Of a stretch of 29,645 nucleotides of DNA, positions 19,873-28,559 are shown one piece after another; the stretch's first letter is position 1; every line of letters begins with the position of its first letter. Position numbers and translations under genes: made by a program. The notes below the pieces were generated by a model. The model worked only from the letters and a program-made list of their open reading frames with translations. It made no database searches and was not told the origin of the DNA. Source of the DNA: Suillus spraguei (taxonomy: Eukaryota; Basidiomycota; Agaricomycetes; Boletales; Suillaceae); assembly GCA_016800925.1 (NCBI GenBank), contig JABCPU010000704.1, forward strand, positions 1 to 29,645, in the 5' to 3' direction.

Positions 19873-20348
19873 TGTTACAATCGTACATGCCCCTATTCAT
19901 TTCCCCTTTGACTCCTTTACTTGTACATTACATAACATGACTCTGACTCATATGCTCAACGCATCTGTACTATAGTTGCCTTCCTACTTTGGATATGCAC
20001 TTACATTCTCACAACTCTCTTGATCCATGCGCACATATTGACCTATTTAAGCACGTTGTACCACACTTGTATACTTTACTTTAATCTTACTGGGTTTTAC
20101 CTGGAATATCCTTCGCTTAGGTCTCCAACCTAAGTCGTCTTGAATCATCTCTAAGTCTAAGCACTCCTTAGCCTTAGTCTCTATTCTCGCAGAACCTCTT
20201 AGACTTGTCTTTGAGGCCGAACCCTTGATTGTACTTGGAACGCGTTCCTTGTACTTTCACCTTGTCCTCTTCTGGACATTGTAGAACTTTCCAGCAGACC
20301 GTCTGTGTCTTTTCACTGTCGCTGGTGACGCCACCCCAGTTCGTAACA
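19873..20348 (+). mobile_element. solo LTR of the E1/E2 family
   Basis: It is 476 bp, TGTTAC to GTAACA, with the family TATTTAA box and ACTTTAATCTT. The target duplication is CTAGA (19868-19872 and 20349-20353). It is closer to the E2 LTR than to the E1 LTR (for example TCATATGCTCAACGCATCTG). Removal restores the H reading frame as CTA GAA GAC AAG. Confidence 0.93.
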
Positions 20349-20353
20349 CTAGA

Positions 20354-20530
20354 AGACAAGGACGCTGATAGACGCGTCGTTGACCATATTCTGGACTCTG
20401 ATGTTACCATACCAGTATGTGAACTCATCACAGTAGCACCGGAGATCCGCAAGAACCTCAAGGAAGCTACTACCAACAAGTGAGTTAGCATTAATGCCGT
20501 GCTAGTCAACAAGTTAGGTATCATGCCTAG
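20354..20530 (+). pseudogene. element H gag-pol, fragment between solo LTR and E2
   Basis: It is 59 codons in the H register (EDKDADRRVVDHILDSD, then VTIPVCELITVAPEIRK), broken by TGA 20481-20483, ending at ATG CCT AG where E2 enters. In related elements this region precedes the protease. The frame continues at 27648. Confidence 0.75.
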
Positions 20531-21004
20531 TGTTACAATCGTACGTGCCCCTATTCATTTTCTGCCTCCCTTACCTTGTATATTACGTAACATGACTCTG
20601 ACTCATATGCTCAACGCATCTGTACTATAGTTGCCTTCCTTCTTTGGATACGCACTTACGTTCCCACATCTCTCTTGGTCCGTGCGCACATATTGGCCTA
20701 TTTAAGCACGTTGTATTACGCTTGTATACTTCACTTTAATCTTACTGGGTTTTACCTGGAACTTCCTTCGCTTAGGTCTCTAACCTAAGTCGTCTTGAAT
20801 CGTCTCTAAGTCTAAGCACTCCTTAGCCTTAGTCTCTATTCTCGTAGAACCTCTTAGACTTGTCTTTGAGGCCGAACCCTTGATCATACTCGGAACGCGT
20901 TCCTTGTACTTTCACCTTGTCCTCCTTTGGACATTGTAAGAACTTCCCAGCAGACCGCCTGTGTCTTTTCACTGTCGCTGGTGACGCCACCCCAGTTCAT
21001 AACA
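20531..21004 (+). repeat. 5' LTR of E2
   Basis: It is 474 bp, TGTTAC to ATAACA (the 3' copy ends GTAACA). It contains TATTTAAG (20698-20705) and ACTTTAATCTT at 20733-20743, the predicted RNA 5' end. Confidence 0.94.
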
Positions 21005-21005
21005 A

Positions 21006-21016
21006 AAGATTAAAGT
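21006..21016 (+). promoter_or_regulatory. E2 primer-binding site, self-priming type
   Basis: AAGATTAAAGT starts 1 nt after the LTR and is exactly complementary to 20733-20743. It is the same arrangement as in E1, although the LTRs of the two elements have diverged. Confidence 0.68.
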
Positions 21017-21197
21017 CCACTGAGTCGTCGACTATCCGTCTTCAACCCTGAACCCTGATTGCTTTGCTAAGCAGATTAGCGTACGCTTACGCTAGATTGT
21101 CAAGAGAAGCCCTCTGACAGAAGACAAGCCCTAATGGACAGCAAGACAGCGCGTGTAGGCACCGAGAAAGTATAACTCACCAGACGAATCGCCAAAT

Positions 21198-22034
21198 ATG
21201 ACAACCAAAGAATTTGAATACAAAATCGGTCAGCCAACCGGTTTTGATGGAGACCACGACAATTCTCGCGAATTTATCCAGTCATGCAATTTACACTTCG
21301 ATATCAACGAAAAGCTTTACACTACCGACAAGCAGAAGATCATTTTCATAACATCCTTTATGACCAAAAAGAATGCTAAATCCTGGAAGGAGCAATTTCT
21401 CGACCATGCCCAATCAACCGACACTTCTGGACAAAAAGTTGGTTATGGAACAATGGTGGATTTTATGAAAAGCTTTAAAGAAGCCTTCGACCCAGTGGAT
21501 ACAAAAGGAACCGCACTCACGAAACTCAGGGACCTCAAACAAGGAAGTGGAGATCTCCATACCTATATTGCTGACTTTGAGGCACTTGCAGCCAAGGCTC
21601 ATATCACCGACAATGCAACGAAGATCCAATTCTTCCAAGATGGTCTGAACTGGGGTATCCTTACAAAGCTTTTCGCACTAGGAGATGTTTTGGAAGTATT
21701 CCGAGACATTGTGCTGCAATGCGTTTCCATTGACAATTCCCATCATCATCTTCAAGCCATGAGGATGCATCATGCTCCACAACAGAAGAAGAAGAACTAT
21801 GGAAATGCACGTTACATCCCTAATCGTGACTCCAACGCAATGGTTGTAGATCGCATCTCCGATACGGAGAGATCCGAATGCATGAAGAAAGGACAATGCT
21901 TCAGATGCAGGAAAACAGGACACCGCATTCATAATTGTCCTGACAGAAAGAAGAAGACACCGCTCTGACAAGCTGAAGTCAAAGACGAAGAAGGAGATGA
22001 AGAAACTGTGAGGCAGATTGTACAGGATTTTTGA
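21198..22034 (+). pseudogene. gag: E2 gag with premature stop
   Basis: It starts MTTKEFEYKIGQPTGFDGD at ATG 21198 and aligns with E1 gag without gaps over the capsid. The knuckle CFRCRKTGHRIHNC is present. TGA 21966-21968 cuts the protein at 256 aa; the frame would otherwise reach TGA 22032-22034, the same stop as E1 gag, with the same GAT TTT TGA bases. Only the acidic tail is lost, so capsid function might survive, but frameshifting into pol would not be reached. Confidence 0.88.
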
Positions 22035-22935
22035 CTTGGAGAAACAAAGACTCGACGTATGTTTCTCCCAATGTACTACTAAGACTTGTACGTGCTGTAG
22101 GTGAAAGAAAAGAACTCCGTGTTCCCATCACCCTTCACTCGCGTACGCGTTTAAAATCCGTCGACACCACCGCCGTTATAGATTCCGGAGCAGCCGGAAC
22201 CTTCATCTCTGAGGAGTTTGTGAATCTCCATAAAATCACTAAAAGAAAACTTGACAAACCTTTCAAAGTCACAACTGCTGACGGGACCTATATCAAAGGA
22301 GGACCGATCACGCACTACTGTCTCCTAGTGGTTAAAATTAATGAACGAACCATGTATGGAAAGTTCAATATCACCAAACTAGGAAGAAGAGATCAAATCC
22401 TTCTGGGAATCCCATGGTTACGTGCCATGAACCCAAGCATAGACTGGGCCGCTGAAACACTCATCCTCCCTCGAACAACGAAATTGGATGAAATTGAAAT
22501 CGACATGGATAGTGACCGGAAGAAGAACGGATTACCCCTGATCTTCAACTACCATTCTAAGAAATGGCAACATTCCCGACTTCCGAGATCCCTCATCATC
22601 CCTTCTATCCCTAACGATCCTGAATGATCCCGAACCGGAAGTAACACTGTGTACCACCGACCCTACTCCCCGTGTACAACTACCGCAAGCAGTATCACCA
22701 ATTCCCTGCGCAGAAAAGCGCAAGAATGAATCCGAACCCGAGTGTCGGGCCGGACAAGAACCTATTGAGCAACGGCCAATAGAAGAACAGAAGTATGGAA
22801 AAAGAAAAGCAGAAGAAGAGATCCCCGGATGAGATACCAATGTACCGAAATTATCCAAGTTCTATGTCCCTCCTAAAACTCTTCAACATACCTATTCCGC
22901 TTCAATTGAAGAAATTCCCAATGAAGAAGAACCCG
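22031..22935 (+). pseudogene. pol: E2 pol: protease and linker
   Basis: The protease in the -1 frame (AVIDSGAAGTFI, ILLGIPWLRAMNPSIDW) is open from 22031 to TGA 22625-22627, where a small repeat GATCCTGAATGATCCCGA shifts the frame. A second lesion, TGA 22830-22832, replaces CGA of E1 (GGA-CGA-GAT). The linker then runs into the RT frame. Confidence 0.85.
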
Positions 22936-24131
22936 TGCCCTCGTTGATCCCAACAGAGGATGATGACCAATTCAACACGATGCAAGATGTCTGGCATGTG
23001 CCAGAAGTACAAGAAGTTTCCTCTTACGAGCTTGGAGATGGAGAATTTCTTGTGGAATATGATACTGATGGAGTTAGCATGAGAATCATAGAAGAAGTAT
23101 CCATGGATACACCCCTCACATATGATGGAACTTCTCGACTCGAACAACTCCCCAATTACTCCACAATCTCCCTTCCTCCTCTGAAATACAGTAACAAAGC
23201 TCAGGAATTCGCCACGGATGAGAAGGAAAAGAAAAAGAAATCCTTCGAAGAATTGGTCCCGGACTATCTACACGACTTTGCAGACGTCTTTGCTAAAGAC
23301 GGATTAAACAAACTACCCCCTGAATGCCCCAGTATTGATCATCGGATTGATACTAAACCTGGTTTTATCCCTCGCACATCTAAGGTTTACCCACTATCGG
23401 AAAAAGAACGCGCTGCCGTCAAAATGTTTATCGATGAAAATGTTGCGAAAGGTTTTATATCAGAATCGAAGTCACCCCAAGCCAGTGGCTTCTTCTTTGT
23501 GGGAAAGAAGAGTGGAGAATTGCGTCCCTGTCAAGATTATCGCTACATCAATGATCGGACGGTCAAGAACACCTATCTGCTTCCACTCCCTATCTCCCTT
23601 GTCGCACGCCTTCACAATGCACAGTTCTTTACGAAAATGGATATCCAGTCCGGTTATAACAATATTCGAATCCATCCCGATGATCGCTGGAAAGCTGCTT
23701 TTACTACAGAGTTTGGCCTCTTTGAACTGAACATCATGTTCTTTGGCCTCTGCAATTCACCAGCAACTTTCCAAGCATACATGAATCGTACCTTCCAGCA
23801 GGAAATCAATGAAGGATCGATGGTTATCTACATGGACGATATCCTGATTTTCTCTACAACTATGGCAGAACATCGTGAACGAACAAGACGGGTTTTGATG
23901 AAGATACGAAAAGAACATTTGTTCCTGAAACTGGAGAAATGCACCTTCGATGCAGAAGAAGTGGAATACCTCGGAATGATAATTCGGCCTGGACAAGTTG
24001 CTATGGACACTGCCAAAACTAAAGGAATCGCCGAATGGCCAACTCCGAAATCTGTAAAAGATGTTCGGTCATTCCTCGGTTTTTGCAACTTCTATCGCAC
24101 GTTCATTTCCCACTATTCTGATATCGCCTGA
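22935..24131 (+). pseudogene. pol: E2 pol: reverse transcriptase
   Basis: This is a complete RT with SGFFFVGKKSGELRPCQDYR, MDIQSGYNNIRIHPDD and the catalytic VIYMDDILIFS. It runs through GMIIRPGQVAMDTAKTKG into the connection SVKDVRSFLGFCNFYRTFI without the frameshift seen in E1. It stops at TGA 24129-24131, where E1 has CGA (GCT-CGA-CCG), a CpG transition. Confidence 0.88.
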
Positions 24132-25010
24132 CCCCTTATTGATTTGACGAAGAAAGATAAGGCCTTTGATTGGTCAACCGAATGTATGGACACCTTTGAG
24201 GAACTGAAACGACACTTTACTTCCCAACCGGTACTCCATAACCCTGATCCTTCCTGACAATTTGCTATTGCTACTGACGCTTCACTCATAGCAACTGGCG
24301 GAGTTCTCTTGCAGACTGACGAGAATGGCGTTTATCACCCATGTGCATATCTCTCACAGTCTTTGAACCCCGCAGAACGCAATTACCAGATCTTTGACCG
24401 AGAACTGCTTGCCGTAATCCGGGCGTTGAATGAATGGCGCCATTATCTTGAAGGAAACCCGCACCCCGTCCTGGTATTCACCGACCACAAGAATCTTCTG
24501 TACTTTAGAAGTGCACAGAAGCTTACTCGTTGCCAAGCACATTGGCAACTAATTTTATCCTTTACGACATTGAACTACATCACGTTGCAGGTACTAAATT
24601 GGCAGTACCTGATGCGCTATCTCGCCGGCCCAACTATGATTCTGGAAAAGACAATAAAAAGGACCAGACTCTCCTCCCTGACGCTCTGTTTGTTCGTCTT
24701 ATTGACACTGACCTGCAGGATGTTTTATCATCCTCTGACCCCCTCGACAACCCTGTTTTCAAGACAGCATCCAACGCCCTCGATGGCATGTGTCTTCCCC
24801 CCATGAAATCGGCACTCTCCGACTGGAAGATTGAGAAGAACGTCCTCTATTTTAAGAATTGTGCCTACATTCCACCGGCGCATCGTCCCGATATCCTGAA
24901 GCGATATCATGATCATCCCACCATAGGACATCCCGGTAGATTCAAAACCGAAGAACTCGTTAAACGAGAAACTTGGTGGCCCGCTATGGGCTCCTATATT
25001 CGGAACCGGC
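24132..25010 (+). pseudogene. pol: E2 pol: RNase H and integrase zinc domain
   Basis: RNase H is recognisable (FAIATDASL after a TGA at 24255-24257, [43 protein letters not shown]). One base is lost near 24560, and the chain continues as [19 protein letters not shown] into the integrase N terminus ([14 protein letters not shown]). The paired cysteines CxxC and the whole DDE core are missing, because sequence jumps at CGGAA (25001-25005) from the zinc domain straight into the chromodomain. Confidence 0.85.
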
Positions 25011-25136
25011 ACTCGCCGACGCTATCTCGTTTCTTGGAAAGGATATTCATCGGGAGATAATGAATGGCTCCCAGAAAAGAACTTGAAGAACTCCGCTCGA
25101 ATCTTGAATGCTTATAAGAAGCAACACACCCTCTGA
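25002..25136 (+). pseudogene. pol: E2 pol: C-terminal half of the chromodomain
   Basis: It begins within GGAACCGGCACTCG and reads [19 protein letters not shown] to TGA 25134. The first strand with the aromatic cage Tyr is deleted. It keeps CGA at the codon that is TGA in E1. The ORF3 frame overlaps its last 29 nt if ATG 25108 is used. Confidence 0.83.
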
Positions 25137-25191
25137 TTATCCTTCAGTCAATCAAATCGCACAAGCACTTGATCAACTAACACCACTTCAA

Positions 25192-27136
25192 ATGTCTTTC
25201 CCCACTGCATACATCACCCCCGCCACTGTTGCCAACAATGACTCTGACTCTGATGCGGAAAACTACAGAACCCTTACCACTGAAATCGACAACACCTCCT
25301 ACATCGAAGCCGCCCTTCTATGTGAAGGACACGCCCTTGAAATTGAAAGAATTCTCACAGAAAGAGGTGCCTTCCCAGCCCTCCTCCTCATCAATATCAT
25401 CCGCACTGCCGCCCTCATTGAAGCCACAGCCAATGAAACCACAGACACTACATATTGTCAACGCTTCCTACATCTTCAAAAACACATTCGTTCTTATGCT
25501 ATGCTACTGCTTCCTGGTTCTTTTAAAAGCGATGTTGAAGAAGCTATTCACATCGTGGCCGAACGTCAAGCAGGTGTTGCTCGACCTACCTCTCCGCAAG
25601 AAGATACGCCACTTCCTACTCCACCACCCTCTTCTTCACGCATGTATTCTAGTCTTGATGCCTTTGCTGGCTTATGTACTGCTGTCCAAGAGATCGGACA
25701 GCTCACCAATGCAGTCGTTGAAACCATCCAGCAATCAGTCACTGAAACCAGAGCAGCCAGAAACCTAGTTGAGGAAGCCATTACCGACTTTGTCACAACC
25801 CACAAACGAATTAACGCAAGGGCAGAGACTATGACTCAAACTAAGGTTATCACAGAAAGAGAAAGGAGCAAGGATGTCTTGGATTGCTACAGTTGTAGAT
25901 ACAAGAGGTTTGAACTAAAGAACTACTACAGCGAAACTAGCTAACTATATACACATATTGAAACTGAGATATAAACTGAGTTTGAAACTACTAGCCAATC
26001 ATAAAATAGAAACGAGAATTGTATGATGTGATAGTTGTGACATTGTTATGACATCATATTCTAGAAGGTTCTAAGATCACGTGATACTATCTTATCTTAT
26101 CTGATAGCATCATAAAAGATCTCTTCATCTTCATCAGGAAGTTCGATTATAGAAGCGGTTATAGGGATTTCGATGGAGTTGGTGTTTGTCTTAGCGCTGG
26201 GTTTAGATGCTTTAGGGAAATTAAGAAAAGAGTAATGATTTGTATTTGGAATTCGTGACAGACTTACAGCAAACGCAAACAGAACTCACCTCCCCACGAA
26301 CCCCATCTCCTATTGAACAACTGACTTCATCGTCCTCTGCCACATTCACCCACGATCATCCCGCATGGTTATACGAACCTTGCACAGAAGAACAGTGTGA
26401 AGCTGCAAAATGATTAGGAGTCCCTGTTGCTGAACTGGTAGCACTCGGTCCTTGACTTCGAGACCTTCATATCCATCCTCCCATGTCTATTCCATCATCA
26501 TTCGGTCCAATGGACCCTGTCTCACCAGTCTTAGTAAAAGACTTCGGCATAACCTCCCCTTCTTCCCCTGACGAACTTCTTACGATTGCTGAACGAGGAA
26601 TCACTCCTGATCTTCCTACATCAGCATACACTCTCACCCCTGCCCAGCAGGCGCAGCTCAGGCATGACAACACCCTTGCCTTAAAACGTATGAAACGGAA
26701 TAAGGGGAAGAAGCGCACCAGATCCACTAGTCCTAAACCCATCATTTCACCGTCACCATTACACAAGTCCATCTCCAATCCCGATGAAAACATGAAGTGT
26801 CACATCTGTGGACTACTTGGGCATCGACAGAAGAACTGCGCGGAATATCAGTGTAGGATTTGTAGGTATTGGTCACCTACTCATCTCTCCATCTATTGCC
26901 CTCGACGAGTTGGAACTCCCCCCTTCACGTTAACTTGGAAGGATGAAGGATTCTACGATGCACTTCATTCTTGGGAACAACAACTTGACGATGAACGATC
27001 TCAAGCAGCAAAGAGAAGAGATTCTAAATGGCATGCTGGTGCTGAGGAGGCCGCATATATGAGGAGTGGGTCATTCCTTGATGAAGACTACGAGTATAGC
27101 GACGATCCCATTTATTATGCTAATCAGGACGAGTAA
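25192..27136 (+). pseudogene. E2 ORF3: extra zinc-knuckle protein, split by a solo LTR
   Basis: Excluding the insert 25791-26265, the frame from ATG 25192 to TAA 27134 is exactly 490 codons. The only lesions are TGA at 26411-26413 and TGA at 26453-26455; the latter is CGA in E1. In order: an acidic N terminus, Leu-rich helices (AALLCEGHALEIERILTE, LLLINIIRTAALIEAT), a Pro/Ser linker, a coiled-coil-like segment (QEIGQLTNAVVETIQQSV), WLYEPCTEEQCEAAK, a basic stretch (LKRMKRNKGKKRTRS), a knuckle CHICGLLGHRQKNC, a second cluster CRICRYWSPTHLSIYC (C-x2-C-x6-H-x4-C), then FTLTWKDEGFYDALHSWEQQ and an acidic tail. An in-frame earlier ATG (25108) overlaps pol. A nucleic-acid-binding role is inferred. 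Family unknown to me. Confidence 0.8.
25791..26260 (+). mobile_element. solo LTR, 470 bp, in E2 ORF3
   Basis: The termini TGTCAC/GTGACA form a perfect 6-bp inverted repeat. The target duplication is GACTT (25786-25790 and 26261-26265). Removal restores the ORF3 frame and the match to E1 (ATTACCGAC-TTACAGCAA against ATTACCGATCTACAACAA). It is AT-rich with CTATATACACA near 25945. No similarity to the other LTRs here; superfamily and orientation are not determinable from the sequence alone. The apparent end of the upstream ORF at 25944 is an artefact of this insert. Confidence 0.88.
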
Positions 27137-27155
27137 AGTCGGTGACTTTACATGT

Positions 27156-27168
27156 AAAAAGGGGGTAA
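27156..27168 (+). promoter_or_regulatory. E2 polypurine tract
   Basis: AAAAAGGGGGTAA ends directly at the 3' LTR, the expected plus-strand primer position. Confidence 0.6.
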
Positions 27169-27642
27169 TGTTACAATTGTACATGCCCCTATTCATTTTC
27201 TGCCTCCCTTACCTTGTATATTACGTAACATGACTCTGACTCATATGCTCAATGCATCTGTACTATAGTTGCCTTCCTTCTTTGGATACGCACTTACGTT
27301 CCCACATCTCTCTTGGTCCGTGCGCACATATTGGCCTATTTAAGCACGTTGTATTACACTTGTATACTTCACTTTAATCTTACTGGGTTTTACCTGGAAC
27401 TTCCTTCGCTTAGGTCTCTAACCTAAGTCGTCTTGAATCGTCTCTAAGTCTAAGCACTCCTTAGCCTTAGTCTCTATTCTCGTAGAACCTCTTAGACTTG
27501 TCTTTGAGGCCGAACCCTTGATCATACTCGGAATGCGTTCCTTGTACTTTCACCTTGTCCTCCTTTGGACATTGTAAGAACTTCCCAGCAGACCGCCTGT
27601 GTCTTTTCACTGTCACTGGTGATGCCACCCCAGTTCGTAACA
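27169..27642 (+). repeat. 3' LTR of E2
   Basis: It is 474 bp, TGTTAC to GTAACA, followed by CCTAG (27643-27647). It differs from the 5' LTR at eight sites, all CpG transitions. Confidence 0.94.
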
Positions 27643-27647
27643 CCTAG

Positions 27648-28176
27648 CGCCAGGGAACAGATGAAGTATTGGGAGCGTTACCGCTCACGAGGTGCTGATG
27701 GACAAGTGGTCGCAGAGCACTTTGTGCCGCTGCGGGCTATCATGGCCATTACCAAGGGGCAGGTCTTGACATATACGTTGGACCAGGGCGCTGAATGTCT
27801 TGTCATGCCGGCAAGAGTTTGGTGCGTGCTGGGTTCCACACTGCTGAGACCAGACCACAAGATCAACATGGAGTCGGCTAACACGTCTACCAACAAGACA
27901 CTGGGAGTCATCGAGAACCTACCACTGGACTTTGGAACCAGCGAAATGCTGTTCCAGGTACAAGTTGTTGAGACCACTAACTTTGACCTCTTGCTAGGAA
28001 GACCGTTCTACACGATGATGGCATGTAACACTGAGGACACGCCAAGCAGCGAGCAGGACCTTATGCTCACTGACCCCAATAACAGCAAGGTCATCTGCAT
28101 ACCCACACAGCCACGGGTAAAGAAATGTCAGGGTTGCACTAAGTGCCCAGCAACATCTACCAAGCAGGATTTTTAA
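27648..28176 (+). pseudogene. pol: element H pol: aspartic protease
   Basis: The H frame resumes here (AG|C GCC AGG) and is open to TAA 28174-28176. The protease is recognised by the active-site loop YTLDQGAECLVM (Asp codon 27781-27783, D-Q-G in place of D-S/T-G) and the C-terminal FDLLLGRPFYTMMA. MKYWERYRSRG at the start is typical linker. The open frame extends back into the E2 LTR (to 27565), but that part is not native. A one-base shift near 28150-28176 separates it from the RT frame. Confidence 0.82.
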
Positions 28177-28559
28177 AGATCGATGAGCCGCACATGGTGC
28201 AGGGAGACTCCCAAATGTTTCATTCTTCTTCTTCTTTCGTTTCTCAAGAACCAGTTACCACTGAAGTTACCACTACCGTACCAAGTTCCACTGACCGCAT
28301 ACTGGCGCCCACTGCACAACCACCGCTCTTACGGAGCACTACTGCTGACACATCGTCATCTCCCTTGCACTGCCCTCAGTTATCCGCTCATTATCATTAC
28401 CTAACCTCTATGCATTCCTCCATTAACGCCGAGTCTACTGAAGCCTTCCACAGTGTGTATACCTACGATGAGACCATGCATTCCTATGTCTACAAACCTG
28501 TAGGCAAGAAAGTTAATACTGTCCCGACTACCATGCCACCAGAGTACCGCGTGCAATAA
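28150..28559 (+). pseudogene. pol: element H pol: protease-RT linker
   Basis: This is the frame that continues into RT. It reads low-complexity Ser/Thr/Pro sequence followed by VYTYDETMHSYVYKPVGKKV and VPTTMPPEYRVQ, then TAA 28557-28559. In this family the chain continues without a stop here, so TAA is read as a nonsense change (CAA to TAA would fit). The ATG at 28143 is incidental. Confidence 0.65.

Larger units (their letters stand above)
20531..27642 (+). mobile_element. E2: chromodomain Ty3/gypsy retrotransposon (7112 bp, internally deleted)
   Basis: This is the same family as E1. Its two 474-bp LTRs differ at eight sites, and its target duplication is CCTAG (20526-20530 and 27643-27647). 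Relative to E1 it lacks about 1 kb of integrase and carries a 470-bp solo LTR in ORF3. Gag, protease, RT and RNase H also carry stops or frameshifts. It is inserted in the gag-pol linker of element H. Confidence 0.93.

Noticed and set aside
27565..27647. N-terminal extension of the element H protease ORF
   Set aside because: This part lies in the E2 3' LTR and target duplication; the native sequence begins at 27648.
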